64,000 bases of DNA from Ulvibacterium sp965228935 (lineage in GTDB: Bacteria; Bacteroidota; Bacteroidia; Flavobacteriales; Flavobacteriaceae). Below the pieces are notes generated by a model, which was not told where the DNA came from, ran no database searches, and saw only the letters and a program-made list of their open reading frames with translations. Position numbers and translations under genes: made by a program. Below, one piece after another: positions 14,803 to 23,602 of this stretch (position 1 is the first letter of the stretch; every line of letters begins with the position of its first letter). Location: the NCBI RefSeq assembly GCF_965228935.1, contig NZ_OZ245846.1, positions 868,001 through 932,000 on the forward strand. The letters run 5' to 3'.

Positions 14803-15726
14803 ATGGAATCGATAAAGTGGGAATGGTCGATAGTAGTTTTTACTATGATCATGCTGGTGATCGCATCCTGTAGCAAAGATGAGGAATTTGAAAGCCCTAT
14901 ACCCAATGACCCAAAAGAGGAGGTGATTTTACTTCCGGTGGTTGTTCATGTAATGCACAAGGGAGAAAGGGTTGGGGAAGGCCCCAACATTTCAGAAGAA
15001 CGGATTAAAAGGCAAATTGAGATTCTTAACGAAGACTTCAGGAGAAAGGAAGGTACCAGAGGATTTAACGATCACCCTGATGGAGGAGATACTAAAATTG
15101 AATTTGTCCTTGCCAAACAGGATCCCGACGGAATGCCTATCAATGGCATCAATCGAATTGATACCACCGAAGTACAGGTTCCCATATTGGGATATAATCA
15201 GAACCATTTTGCGCAATATGCTTACTGGGATCCCAGTGAATATATTAACATATGGACTACCCCTTTGCCACAATCGACGGAATGTCTGGTATTGGGTATT
15301 TCAACTTTGCCAGAAACGGATCTTCCCGGAATTAAACCTTCATCTTGGCCAGGACCCAATGATGCAGAAGGTATTTTAATCAATTGGATACATTTTGGAG
15401 CGTCTAACATAGATTGCTTTGCCAAATTTGGAAGGACCTTAACTCATGAAATGGGGCATTATCTGGGGCTGCTGCATCCCTGGGGAGCGGGAGATTGCGA
15501 AAACAACGATTATTGCGATGACACTCCAGCGGTTGATAAGCCGGTTTATGGAAACCAATCCTTTTTGGGTTGTGCCGGGGAAACCGTTATGATGGGCAAC
15601 TACATGAACTGGTCCCATGATGAGGTCATGAACATATTCACAAAAGACCAAATAGCCCGAATGCACTATGTTTTGGAAAACCATGAGGGTAGAAAAGCCC
15701 TACAAAGCAGTCCGGCTTTGGATTGA
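14803..15726 (+). CDS. M43-family (pappalysin-like) zinc metalloprotease lipoprotein
   Basis: 307 residues. The N-terminus is a signal peptide with lipobox I-A-S-C (Cys23). The catalytic site is H-E-M-G-H-Y-L-G-L-L-H (His215, Glu216, His219, His225), the extended metzincin HExxHxxGxxH motif. The Met-turn follows in G-N-Y-M-N-W-S near residue 268. Several Cys (C-E-N-N-D-Y-C-D-D-T-P, C-A-G) suggest disulphides and calcium or structural loops typical of M43B proteases. It is probably tethered to the outer membrane or exposed at the surface, degrading proteins outside the cytoplasm. Length is right for the catalytic domain alone; no C-terminal sorting domain is present. Five bp after the hydroxylase gene. 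Confidence 0.9.
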   Translation: MESIKWEWSIVVFTMIMLVIASCSKDEEFESPIPNDPKEEVILLPVVVHVMHKGERVGEGPNISEERIKRQIEILNEDFRRKEGTRGFNDHPDGGDTKIEFVLAKQDPDGMPINGINRIDTTEVQVPILGYNQNHFAQYAYWDPSEYINIWTTPLPQSTECLVLGISTLPETDLPGIKPSSWPGPNDAEGILINWIHFGASNIDCFAKFGRTLTHEMGHYLGLLHPWGAGDCENNDYCDDTPAVDKPVYGNQSFLGCAGETVMMGNYMNWSHDEVMNIFTKDQIARMHYVLENHEGRKALQSSPALD

Positions 15727-15863
15727 CTTTGCTAAGACAATAAAAAGAACGAAACACTCCTGATTATACCAAATTAAAACGAATCTCTTAGAAAGTTCCC
15801 TATTTCATTCATGCCCTTCCCATTCGACAGTGGCCTTAATTCATTTCATTAAACAAAAACAAT

Positions 15864-17246
15864 ATGACAGAAAGATCTGGTTTTTCCAGTAAGATTGGAT
15901 TTATAGCCGCCGCGGCAGGTTCTGCTGTTGGTTTAGGGAATATTTGGAAATTCCCCTTTGAAGTAGGTGAAAGCGGAGGTGCCGCTTTTGTAATAGTTTA
16001 TCTGGCCTTTTGTCTTATTCTTTGCTTTCCGTTGATGGTAGCGGAAATTGCAATCGGTAGAAAGGCCCAAAGAAATCCCGTTGGTGCGTTCATTGCCCTG
16101 GGACACGAAAAGTGGTCCTTCGTGGGCAAGTTGGGCATCTTGTCCTGCGTTTTGATCTTGTCTTTCTATAATGTGGTTGCCGGTTGGTGTTTTGGCTATT
16201 TTATAGAAATACTGTTTGGAAATTTTTCTATTGGAGGACAGTTTCCCGTTTTCGTTAAGGACATCATTAAGGTAGGAAGCTATTCCATTCTCTTTATGGC
16301 TACCACTGCCTATATTGTGTCCAGAGGAATTTCCGGAGGAATTGAAAAGGCTGCAAAAATATTGATGCCTGTTTTGTTCATTATTATATTGTTGTTGGCG
16401 GGCTATGCCATGACTCTGCCCGGTGCATCCAAAGCGGCACAGTTTTACCTTTTTCCTGATTTTTCCAAGATTACCGGTGAAGTGGTCTATAATGCCTTGG
16501 GGCATGCATTCTTCTCCCTCTCTTTGGGAATGGGGGCCATGATAACCTATGGAAGCTATGTAGGCAAAAAGGACAATATCATTTCTTCCGCGGTGGCCAT
16601 AACCCTATTGGATGTGGGAATCGCATTTATGGCAGGACTTATGTTGTTCCCGATGGTAATCTCCCAAGGACTGGATACGCATGGAGGTGCCGGTTTGGTG
16701 TTTATGTCACTCCCTGGGGTATTCGGCAATATGGGCCCTGTTATGGGAATCGTGGTTGGAATATTGTTCTTCCTATTGTTGTCGTTCGCTGCTTTGACAT
16801 CCACGGTGTCCATCTTGGAGATTCCCGTTTCCTACTTGGTTGACGAAAAAAGAATCAAAAGATCCAGAGCGGTTTGGCTGGTTGCAGCCGGAATTTTCAT
16901 CTTGGGAATACCTTCATTGTCATCGAACGGCTATTCAGGTTTCTTCACAAAGTTTGTGACCTACTTTGGGGCGTCAGATCCAACCGATTTTATGACGTTC
17001 ATTTCTGATGTGGCCAGCAATTCTTTCTTACCATTAAATGGCTTTCTAATGGCTCTTTTTGTTGCTTTCATTTGGAAAAAGGAAAACTTGTTCAAGGAGA
17101 TTTCCAATGGCAGTAAGAATTTCTCGAATACCCTTGTTGCCAAATTTTTGGGATTCTCCATCAAATATTTGTGCCCTTGGATTCTTGGGTTTGTCTTTGT
17201 CCTGAATGTACTGGATAAATTCTTTGGGCTAACCTTATTCGGATAA
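15864..17246 (+). CDS. Sodium:neurotransmitter symporter (NSS/SNF) family transporter
   Basis: 460 residues with about 11-12 membrane segments. TM1 carries the NSS signature G-S-A-V-G-L-G-N-I-W-K-F-P-F (about 15-31), with the unwound Na+/substrate site. TM6-like G-H-A-F-F-S-L-S-L-G-M-G (about 213-224) and TM8 L-S-F-A-A-L-T-S (about 304-311) are also typical. Bacterial members import amino acids or related solutes with Na+; specificity is not visible. The next gene (GNAT, 17251) starts four bases after its stop, so the two form an operon. Confidence 0.92.
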   Translation: MTERSGFSSKIGFIAAAAGSAVGLGNIWKFPFEVGESGGAAFVIVYLAFCLILCFPLMVAEIAIGRKAQRNPVGAFIALGHEKWSFVGKLGILSCVLILSFYNVVAGWCFGYFIEILFGNFSIGGQFPVFVKDIIKVGSYSILFMATTAYIVSRGISGGIEKAAKILMPVLFIIILLLAGYAMTLPGASKAAQFYLFPDFSKITGEVVYNALGHAFFSLSLGMGAMITYGSYVGKKDNIISSAVAITLLDVGIAFMAGLMLFPMVISQGLDTHGGAGLVFMSLPGVFGNMGPVMGIVVGILFFLLLSFAALTSTVSILEIPVSYLVDEKRIKRSRAVWLVAAGIFILGIPSLSSNGYSGFFTKFVTYFGASDPTDFMTFISDVASNSFLPLNGFLMALFVAFIWKKENLFKEISNGSKNFSNTLVAKFLGFSIKYLCPWILGFVFVLNVLDKFFGLTLFG

Positions 17247-17250
17247 CAGA

Positions 17251-17796
17251 GTGGCAAACCAAGAAATCCATAAGCCACTAGCTGTTTTCAGGAAGTTTGG
17301 CAAATTCGAAATACGTGAAATGAACGCTGCGGATAGCGATTTGGTAAGAACGTTGATTTTACAAGTTAGAAGGGAAATCGATGCTCACGAAGAATACTTG
17401 AAAGACATAGAACTCGACAACATTTATGAATCCTACGCTGGAGAAAAATCGTTTTTCATGGTCCTCACACTCAATTGTAGGGTCATTGGCACCGTTGGTA
17501 TTCTTCCACTATCCAAGATGAAGAATCGGGGTTGCGAGCTAAAAAAGTTCTACCTAGATAACGCATGGAGAGGACTTGGATTGGGAATGGAACTTATCAG
17601 ATCTTGTCTGTACAAAGCTCGTGAAAAAGGATACCAAAACTGTTATTTGGAAACAGACCCCTTACTGCAAAGCGCAGGAAATCTATACAAAAGACTTGGC
17701 TTTAAACATGTCCCGGAAAATGAATATATTAATCTGCCCCCAACAAGATATAATTGGCACTTTAAACCCTTGACGGAAAGCTTCACAAATGTGTAG
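17251..17796 (+). CDS. GNAT-family N-acetyltransferase
   Basis: 181 residues from a GTG at 17251, four bases after the transporter stop; this start keeps the close operon spacing. The acetyl-CoA pyrophosphate-binding motif A is K-K-F-Y-L-D-N-A-W-R-G-L-G-L-G (about 97-111), then Y-L-E-T-D and N-L-Y-K-R-L-G-F (about 149-156), the usual closing motif of GNATs. The acceptor is unknown. Co-transcription with an NSS transporter suggests that it could acetylate an imported amine or amino acid, but this is inference only. Confidence 0.87.
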   Translation: MANQEIHKPLAVFRKFGKFEIREMNAADSDLVRTLILQVRREIDAHEEYLKDIELDNIYESYAGEKSFFMVLTLNCRVIGTVGILPLSKMKNRGCELKKFYLDNAWRGLGLGMELIRSCLYKAREKGYQNCYLETDPLLQSAGNLYKRLGFKHVPENEYINLPPTRYNWHFKPLTESFTNV

Positions 17797-18203
17797 CGGT
17801 TGGCTCTTTAATTTGTTCAGTTCGCGAAAATATGTTTGCCATTTGAAACATAGGTTGTGAGTTATCCGCATAATCAAACTATTCAAAAAGTACAGAAATC
17901 ATGACTTAGGTTGACGGTTTTAAATACTGTTGTTTACCTAAATTATGATTCTATCTCACAAGACAAAAATGGTTTTATTTACCCCCGCTACCGCCAGTCT
18001 CAAACTGGTGGTGCCTTCCAATTTCTATTACCACAAATCATACCTATGCACTTTTGACGGAGAATAGGGGCCATAGCGACTCAAACAAAAAAAACGCTCA
18101 CTTTCATGGACGGCTTTGGTCTAGCCTTGCTGGGCTTCCTTCGACTTCGCCTGTCTGCCGACAGGCAGGCTCAGGGTAAACTTCTCGCCCAAGGCGCAAA
18201 CGC
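17797..18203. other. Gene-free stretch with repeats and a second tRNA-end relic
   Basis: No supportable gene. At 18108-18145 the minus strand reads A-G-C-C-C-A-G-C-A-A-G-G-C-T-A-G-A-C-C followed by AAAGCC and later a T8 run; this resembles the 3' end, flank and terminator of the neighbouring tRNA-Asn and looks like a decayed tandem tRNA unit. At 18149-18166 there is a dispersed-repeat palindrome (see separate entry). The rest (17797-18100) shows nothing recognisable. Confidence 0.4.
18149..18166. repeat. Palindromic intergenic repeat
   Basis: GCCTGTC, TGCC, GACAGGC: a seven-base perfect hairpin inside the longer phrase CTTCGACTTC...CAGGCTCAGG. A piece of the same phrase, in the form CTGAGCCTTGTCGAAG, recurs at 26620-26635 between the anti-sigma and DUF4097 genes. 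It looks like a dispersed intergenic repeat of this genome. Confidence 0.5.
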
Positions 18204-18232
18204 AAAAAAGCCGCACCTTCGTGCAGCTTTTT
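18204..18232 (-). terminator. Terminator of tRNA-Asn
   Basis: On the minus strand AAAAAGCTGCAC, GAAG, GTGCGGCTTTTTT: a 12-bp stem with one G-T pair and a T6 tail, 13 bp past the tRNA 3' end. Confidence 0.75.
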
Positions 18233-18244
18233 GGTCTCGCTCTG

Positions 18245-18318
18245 CTCCCCCTCTTGGGCTCGAACCAAGGACCCTCTGATTAACAGTCAGATGCTCTAAC
18301 CAACTGAGCTAAGGAGGA
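18245..18318 (-). tRNA. tRNA-Asn (anticodon GTT)
   Basis: A 74-nt cloverleaf on the minus strand. The acceptor stem is TCCTCCT with AGGGGGA. The D-arm is GCTC...GAGC around AGTTGGTTA, and the anticodon stem is TCTGA/TCAGA with loop CTGTTAA (anticodon GTT). The T-arm is CTTGG/CCAAG with loop TTCGAGC, and the discriminator base is G. CCA is not encoded (GCAGAG follows). All stems pair. A terminator lies just downstream and a promoter about 90 bp upstream. Confidence 0.95.
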
Positions 18319-18365
18319 AGGTATTCGATCAATTTTTTTTGCCCCAGCAGTCTTAAACTCTAAGG

Positions 18366-18405
18366 GCCTGCCTGCCGTAGCTACATTTCTTTTAGCGTAG
18401 GCGGG
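18366..18405. repeat. Imperfect palindromic repeat in the tRNA leader
   Basis: CCTGCCTGCCGTAGCTA...TAGCGTAGGCGGG: a degenerate inverted repeat of GC-rich arms (CCGTAGC / GCGTAGGCGG type) in otherwise AT-rich DNA, typical of dispersed intergenic repeats in Bacteroidota. It lies between the promoter and the tRNA. Confidence 0.4.
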
Positions 18406-18407
18406 TG

Positions 18408-18438
18408 CAAATATAATCGTTTTTTTTGTTGCCCCCAA
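18408..18438 (-). promoter_or_regulatory. Promoter of tRNA-Asn
   Basis: Minus strand TTG (18438-18436), a 20-nt spacer and TATATTTG (18415-18408), a full match to the Bacteroidota consensus. Transcription would start near 18401, giving a roughly 80-nt leader to the tRNA 5' end at 18318. Confidence 0.55.
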
Positions 18439-18452
18439 CAAAAACAGCCCTA

Positions 18453-19808
18453 CTATTTAAAAAGCCATTTGTACAGATCGTTTCCGTTGGCAAACAACAA
18501 TAGAGCGATCAACAAAAAGAATCCGACCATTTGGGCATATTCCAAAAATTTGTCACTGGGTTTTCTGCCCGTAACCATCTCATACAGCAAAAAGGTTACA
18601 TGGCCGCCATCCAATGCGGGTATGGGCAATATGTTCATAAAGGCAAGTATTATGGAAATAAAGGCCGTAGTGTTCCAAAAGGCGGGCCAGTTCCAGGTGC
18701 TGGGGAAGAGCCCCCCGATTGCGGCAAACCCTCCCACTCCTTTATAGGCACCGGTTTCTGGATTGAAAATCTTCTTGAGCTGCTTCACATAACCTGAAAG
18801 GGTGGTAACGCCCTTGTCTATTCCGGCGGGGATGGCCTCAAAAAAGGAATACTTCTTGGTCTCGATTTTAAACAGGCCCCTATCGGCCAATTCCTGCATC
18901 GTAAGACCCCCAATTACCACGCCCAATTTGCCCTCCTCATTTACCTTGGCCGAAATGACTTCTGTGGTACCATTCTCACGTTTAACGGTCAAATCCAGGT
19001 TTCCTCCCTTATTCGCTTCCAAATAGGGAATAATTTCGTCCCTATAGGTAACGGAATTTCCATTGACCGCAACAACTTCGTCCAATTCCCTAAATCCAGA
19101 GTCCAAGTTATGCGATTCCTTGGGCACCTGCCCAATTACAAACGGCAATCTATAGCTTAAAAACTGAATCCTGTCCTCATCCTCCAAGAGCGTGGCAATA
19201 AAATTCACCGGGATTTCTTTTTCTATGATCCGCCCATCCCGCTCAATGGTAATGGAATTACCATTTACGATTTCCATAAAAACCTTTCCAAACTCCTCTA
19301 TCTCGTCCCCGTCGACGGCAATGATCTTATCGCCGGTCTGGATACCTATCTCATCCCCTATTTCCGGTTCCATTACGGCTATGCCATCCTTTAGGCTATT
19401 CATGGGCACATACTGATCCCCGTAGGCATACGCCATACCGATATAAATTAAGACCGCCAATACAAAGTTTACCGTAACCCCTCCCAACATAATGATCAAG
19501 CGTTGCCAAGCCGGCTTGCTCCGAAACTCCCACGGTTTGGGCTCCTCCTTCATGGCCTCGGTATCCATGCTTTCATCGATCATGCCCGAAATCTTTACAT
19601 AACCTCCTAGTGGCAGCCATCCGATTCCATAAACGGTTTCCCCAATCTTTTTCTTGAATAGCGAAAACTTGACATCAAAAAACAGGTAGAATTTTTCCAC
19701 TCGGGTCTTAAAAAGCTTGGCTGGTATAAAGTGCCCCAGCTCGTGTAGTACGATCAAAATGGACAGGCTTAAAAAAAATTGAATGGTCTTTATCAATATG
19801 GGACTCAT
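18453..19808 (-). CDS. rseP: Site-2 protease RseP (RIP metalloprotease)
   Basis: 451 residues. The first membrane helix holds the zinc motif H-E-L-G-H (His22, Glu23, His26). The conserved G-W-L-P-L-G-G-Y-V-K-I-S-G-M follows at about 63-76. Two PDZ-like domains occupy about 125-310, and the last membrane part has N-I-L-P-I-P-A-L-D-G-G-H, supplying the Asp ligand. RseP cleaves membrane-embedded anti-sigma factors and clears signal-peptide remnants. Here it could process anti-sigma proteins such as the one encoded at 25810, which is inference. A -7 element TACTTTTG (19841-19834) lies 25 bp upstream of the ATG. Confidence 0.95.
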   Translation of the reverse strand: MSPILIKTIQFFLSLSILIVLHELGHFIPAKLFKTRVEKFYLFFDVKFSLFKKKIGETVYGIGWLPLGGYVKISGMIDESMDTEAMKEEPKPWEFRSKPAWQRLIIMLGGVTVNFVLAVLIYIGMAYAYGDQYVPMNSLKDGIAVMEPEIGDEIGIQTGDKIIAVDGDEIEEFGKVFMEIVNGNSITIERDGRIIEKEIPVNFIATLLEDEDRIQFLSYRLPFVIGQVPKESHNLDSGFRELDEVVAVNGNSVTYRDEIIPYLEANKGGNLDLTVKRENGTTEVISAKVNEEGKLGVVIGGLTMQELADRGLFKIETKKYSFFEAIPAGIDKGVTTLSGYVKQLKKIFNPETGAYKGVGGFAAIGGLFPSTWNWPAFWNTTAFISIILAFMNILPIPALDGGHVTFLLYEMVTGRKPSDKFLEYAQMVGFFLLIALLLFANGNDLYKWLFK

Positions 19809-19833
19809 GGCATTATCTAATAATTCAATCGCA

Positions 19834-19841
19834 CAAAAGTA
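19834..19841 (-). promoter_or_regulatory. Candidate -7 element of rseP
   Basis: TACTTTTG on the minus strand, a match to TAnnTTTG, 25 bp upstream of the rseP ATG. The -33 element is not clear. Confidence 0.4.
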
Positions 19842-19925
19842 AGCGTTTACCCTCTGTAAAAAAAAGAAAGCTGAAAAGGCTCCTCCTATTTAAGAAAGTT
19901 TTGGCAAGAAGGCGGGCCATATTTC

Positions 19926-19956
19926 TTGAAAGCTTTCGGGACGTGCCGTATCTTTG
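19926..19956 (+). promoter_or_regulatory. Promoter of the SCO gene, nearly leaderless
   Basis: TTG (19926-19928), exactly 20 nt, TATCTTTG (19949-19956). Transcription should start about 7 nt further on, leaving at most about six bases before the ATG at 19969. Confidence 0.65.
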
Positions 19957-19968
19957 TAAGAAAATCGG

Positions 19969-20643
19969 ATGGGCAATTTTTTTGGCAAGTTCAAACTTTT
20001 TGGGATAGTGCTTCTTTCCCTTTCGGCCGTCATCGTATATCTATTTTACAATGCGCTGCAACCCAATAAAACCCTGCCCGTTTACCAACCTTCCATGGTG
20101 AACCCGGAATTGGTGGACAGCACCGTACATCATGTTCGAAAATATCATACCATAGCCGATTTTTCGCTAACGAACCAAAATGGAAAGACCATTACGCAAG
20201 CGGATTATAGGGACAAAATATACGTGGCGGATTTCTTCTTTACCACCTGCCCCACCATTTGTCCCATAATGACCAAAAACATGGCCGGAATCCAGGAGGA
20301 AATCAAGGGCGATAAGGAAATCTTGCTTTTGTCCCATTCGGTAACCCCCCAAATTGATTCCGTTGCCCAGCTCAAAAGATATGCTCTGGAAAAAGGGGTC
20401 TTGGACGAAAAATGGAACCTGGTCACCGGGGATAAAAAACAAATCTATGATTTGGCCCGAAAATCGTATCTGGCCGTTAAAACGGATGGTGATGGCGGCC
20501 CTTTCGACATGATACATACCGAGAATTTTATTCTGGTGGATAAGGAAAGGCGCATCCGGGGCTTTTATGATGGCACCGACCCCGAGGACATAGACAAGTT
20601 GTTAAATGACCTAAGAATCTTGAAAGATTCCTACCTGGAATAA
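19969..20643 (+). CDS. SCO1/SenC-family copper chaperone/thioredoxin-like protein
   Basis: 224 residues: an N-terminal membrane anchor (about 9-28) and a periplasmic thioredoxin-fold domain. The copper-binding motif C-P-T-I-C-P (Cys94, Cys98) and the distal ligand His183 in M-I-H-T-E-N-F-I-L-V-D are all present. SCO proteins deliver Cu(I) to, or reduce the cysteines of, the CuA site of cytochrome c oxidase. The promoter leaves almost no leader, and no alternative ATG exists before residue 43, so the ATG at 19969 is the start. Transcribed divergently from rseP. Confidence 0.92.
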   Translation: MGNFFGKFKLFGIVLLSLSAVIVYLFYNALQPNKTLPVYQPSMVNPELVDSTVHHVRKYHTIADFSLTNQNGKTITQADYRDKIYVADFFFTTCPTICPIMTKNMAGIQEEIKGDKEILLLSHSVTPQIDSVAQLKRYALEKGVLDEKWNLVTGDKKQIYDLARKSYLAVKTDGDGGPFDMIHTENFILVDKERRIRGFYDGTDPEDIDKLLNDLRILKDSYLE

Positions 20644-20806
20644 AAATAAACCATCCCCTTTTCAAGATAAGATCGTCGGCACTTTTTGAATTCCAAATAA
20701 AGGGACGGTTATTTTTGGACAGCCGAACACGGCGACCATAGATACTAACTATGCCAAAATTGGTTCTTTTTTGGGGTTTCGATGTAGCAAACCGAGAATT
20801 TTACGT

Positions 20807-20814
20807 TACATTTG
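20807..20814 (+). promoter_or_regulatory. Candidate -7 element of feoAB
   Basis: TACATTTG, matching TAnnTTTG, 28 bp before the proposed feoA start. No TTG lies at the expected distance; an iron-responsive operator is not evident. Confidence 0.35.
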
Positions 20815-20842
20815 CCCTTAATTAAAATGAATCTAAATAAGG

Positions 20843-21088
20843 TTGGCCATTACCGTAGCACATCTCAAGCAAGGGCAGAAAGGGATTATCAAGGAATTTG
20901 AGAAAGATATCCTTCCCATTAAATTGCTGGAACTGGGATGTCTGCCCGGAAATCAAATTGAACTGCTACAAGTAGCCCCCCTAAAAGACCCCATCTACAT
21001 CAATGTAAACGGGTCGCATATTGCCATACGTCGTTCCGTGGCACTACAAATTGAATTGGAAATCTTGGATGATGTTTCTACGGTATGA
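20843..21088 (+). CDS. feoA: Ferrous iron transport protein A
   Basis: 81 residues from a TTG at 20843, chosen because no in-frame ATG precedes the conserved A-H-L-K-Q-G-Q-K-G-I-I start; the ATG at 20827 is out of frame. It has the SH3-like FeoA fold: L-L-E-L-G-C-L-P-G-N-Q-I-E-L-L and a closing I-A-I-R-R-S-V-A-L-Q-I-E-L. FeoA is a small cytoplasmic partner of FeoB. It overlaps feoB by four bases (ATGA at 21085-21088), so translation is coupled. The TTG start may keep FeoA levels low. Confidence 0.88.
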   Translation: MAITVAHLKQGQKGIIKEFEKDILPIKLLELGCLPGNQIELLQVAPLKDPIYINVNGSHIAIRRSVALQIELEILDDVSTV

Positions 21089-23322
21089 GCAAGCAGATCA
21101 AGGTAGCGCTTATCGGTAATCCCAATACGGGGAAAACATCGGTCTTTAACCAACTTACGGGACTTAATCAAAAAGTAGGCAACTATCCGGGCATCACCGT
21201 GGAAAAAAAAGAAGGTGTCTGTAAACTGCCCAGGGGCGTAAAGGCCCACATTCTAGATCTCCCCGGTACATACAGTCTCAATACCACTTCCCTGGACGAG
21301 AGTGTGGCCGTAGAACTGCTCCTGAACAAAAATGACAAGGACCATCCGGATGTAGCTATCGTTATTTCCGATGTGGAGAACCTAAAACGGAACCTGTTCC
21401 TGTTTACCCAGATCAAGGACCTCAAAATCCCCACGATACTGGTAATCAATATGTCCGACCGGATGTCCAGAAAGGGAATCACCATCGACGTTCCGTTGCT
21501 CGAGGAAAAGCTGCAAACCAAAATTGCCTTGATAAGTACCCGAAAAGGCACAGGTATTGATCATCTAAAAGAGCTGATCGCCGACTATAAAAGCTTGCCA
21601 TCTTCCCCCAATGTGGACATTACCGTAATTTCCAAGGACTATTTTGAACGATTGAAGAATGCTTTCCCCAAGGAAGATCTGTACAAGCTTTGGTTGGTCA
21701 TTACACAGGATGTAAACTTTATGCCCATTGAAAAAAGGTCGCTAAAAAATGCGGCCACCTTTGCGGTCAAATCAAAATCGGAGCTAAAGCGTTTGCAACA
21801 AAAAGAAACGATTCTACGGTATAAATTCATAAACGATGTCCTTAAGGAAACCTATAAGGTAGACAGCAATGCGGCCAAAGGCTTCCGAGCGACTTTGGAT
21901 CGAATATTGACCCATAAGGTCTTTGGATATCTTATTTTCTTCACTATCCTCTTGACCATTTTTCAGGCCATTTTTGATTGGAGTACCTACCCCCAAGATC
22001 TTATCGACGAGCTATTTGCATCCGCCAGTGAATGGGTGAAAAGTACGTTACCGGAAGGGGCCTTTACCGATTTGATCGCCGAAGGTATCTTGGCCGGTAT
22101 TGGGGGCATCGTTATATTCATTCCCCAAATCGCTTTTTTGTTTCTGTTCATTTCCCTTTTGGAGGAATCAGGCTATATGAGCCGTGTGGTCTTTTTAATG
22201 GATCGGCTAATGCGCCCCTTTGGCCTAAGTGGAAAGAGTGTGGTACCCTTAATTTCAGGAACCGCCTGTGCCATTCCCGCGGTCATGGCCACCCGTACCA
22301 TAGAGAATTGGAAAGAGAGGCTGATTACCATTCTGGTGGTTCCGTTTACCACCTGCTCCGCAAGATTGCCCATTTACCTCATCATCATTGCGCTCGTTAT
22401 TCCGGAAGGGCGCTTTTTGGGATTGGGGTATCAACCCTTGACATTGATGTTGTTATATCTCATCGGTTTTGGGACGGCCATATTTGCCGCCATGATACTG
22501 AACAAGATCCTAAAAATAAAAAGTAGAACCTTTTTTGTGGTAGAGATGCCCAGTTACAAAATGCCGTTGCTTAAAAATGTGGTGTACACGGTATGGGAAA
22601 AAACCAAAAGCTTTGTCCTGGGAGCTGGAAAAATTATCCTGGCCATATCCATAGTGCTTTGGTTTTTAGGTTCCAATGGATATTCAGAGGAATTTGAAAA
22701 TGCGGAAACCATAGTGAAGCAGCGCATTGAAAGAGAGGGATTGTCCGCATACAGTCTAGGGTATATGGAACGCAAGTTGAATGAATATAAAAATTCAACC
22801 CCGGTCAGTGTCATCGATACCGAACGCGCCATAAGTCTTAAGGCCATGCAGGATTCCCTGGCAGCCATAACCTTGGATCTGGAGCAAAGGGCCGTTGAAC
22901 AGGAAATAGCCAGCCATAAGCTGGAGCATTCGTACATTGGGCAAATGGGAAAGGCCATTGAACCCTTGGTGAGACCTTTGGGTTACGATTGGAAAATTGG
23001 AATCGCTCTCCTCACTTCCTTTGCCGCACGTGAAGTATTTGTGGGTACCCTGGCGACCATCTATAGCGTTGGTAGCGATGAGGAGGAGACCATCAAAACC
23101 CGTATGGCGGTAGAAGTGAATCCCAGAACCAAAAAACCCTTGTTCAACTTGGCGTCAGGTATTTCAATTCTACTGTTCTATGCCTTTGCCATGCAATGCA
23201 TGAGCACCTTGGCCATTGTAAAACGGGAGACCAATAGTTGGAAATGGCCCATAGCGCAATTACTGTTTATGAGCGTTTTTGCGTATATTGTAGCTCTAAT
23301 CGCCTATCAATTTATTAAATAG
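21085..23322 (+). CDS. feoB: Ferrous iron transporter B (GTPase-linked permease)
   Basis: 745 residues. The N-terminal G domain has G1 G-N-P-N-T-G-K-T-S (about 11-19), G3 D-L-P-G (about 58-61) and G4 N-M-S-D (about 122-125; NxxD). After a helical GDI region comes the permease core of two Gate repeats with conserved Cys (T-C-S-A-R-L-P, G-T-A-C-A-I-P) and a C-terminal membrane block. FeoB imports Fe(II) across the inner membrane. The gene overlaps feoA and is followed by a 49-residue Cys-rich FeoB-associated peptide gene. Confidence 0.96.
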   Translation: MSKQIKVALIGNPNTGKTSVFNQLTGLNQKVGNYPGITVEKKEGVCKLPRGVKAHILDLPGTYSLNTTSLDESVAVELLLNKNDKDHPDVAIVISDVENLKRNLFLFTQIKDLKIPTILVINMSDRMSRKGITIDVPLLEEKLQTKIALISTRKGTGIDHLKELIADYKSLPSSPNVDITVISKDYFERLKNAFPKEDLYKLWLVITQDVNFMPIEKRSLKNAATFAVKSKSELKRLQQKETILRYKFINDVLKETYKVDSNAAKGFRATLDRILTHKVFGYLIFFTILLTIFQAIFDWSTYPQDLIDELFASASEWVKSTLPEGAFTDLIAEGILAGIGGIVIFIPQIAFLFLFISLLEESGYMSRVVFLMDRLMRPFGLSGKSVVPLISGTACAIPAVMATRTIENWKERLITILVVPFTTCSARLPIYLIIIALVIPEGRFLGLGYQPLTLMLLYLIGFGTAIFAAMILNKILKIKSRTFFVVEMPSYKMPLLKNVVYTVWEKTKSFVLGAGKIILAISIVLWFLGSNGYSEEFENAETIVKQRIEREGLSAYSLGYMERKLNEYKNSTPVSVIDTERAISLKAMQDSLAAITLDLEQRAVEQEIASHKLEHSYIGQMGKAIEPLVRPLGYDWKIGIALLTSFAAREVFVGTLATIYSVGSDEEETIKTRMAVEVNPRTKKPLFNLASGISILLFYAFAMQCMSTLAIVKRETNSWKWPIAQLLFMSVFAYIVALIAYQFIK

Positions 23323-23333
23323 GATTTTGGAAA

Positions 23334-23483
23334 ATGGAGTTTCTTCAACCCATATTGGTTTACATCACCCTCGCCTTGGCAGTGGGCTACCTTATTTATA
23401 AATTCCTATTGCCCAAATCCATTTTCGCTTCAAAAAAGGGAAAGAAAAGCGCTTGTGGGCAAAACGATTGCGGATGTCATTAA
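23334..23483 (+). CDS. FeoB-associated Cys-rich membrane peptide
   Basis: A 49-codon gene 11 bp after feoB. It has one membrane helix (about 7-26), a basic linker (K-K-G-K-K) and a Cys-rich tail C-G-Q-N-D-C-G-C-H (Cys41, Cys46, Cys48, His49). Length, layout and position fit the FeoB-associated Cys-rich family found after feoB in many Bacteroidota and Firmicutes. It probably binds iron or stabilises the FeoB complex; its exact role is not established. It is easily missed because of its size. Confidence 0.8.
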   Translation: MEFLQPILVYITLALAVGYLIYKFLLPKSIFASKKGKKSACGQNDCGCH

Positions 23484-23602
23484 GGGTGTCCACAATCATC
23501 CATTCTAGCTTGTTAAAAAAACAATAAATCCAGCCAAAAAAATCCTAAAAAGTATGGTTTTCCTAGGTACTATGCTTTAGTTTGTCGGAAAATTGATCCT
23601 GC

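Noticed and set aside
15933..16505. 190-codon minus frame inside the NSS transporter
   Set aside because: Antisense shadow of a clearly conserved membrane transporter, Asn/Gln-rich with no recognisable domain.
11447..18318. Integrated element bounded by tRNA 3' halves
   Set aside because: The two ends are not identical (about seven differences with compensating changes), and no integrase, mobilisation or phage genes lie between them. The relics are reported, but an intact island is not supported.
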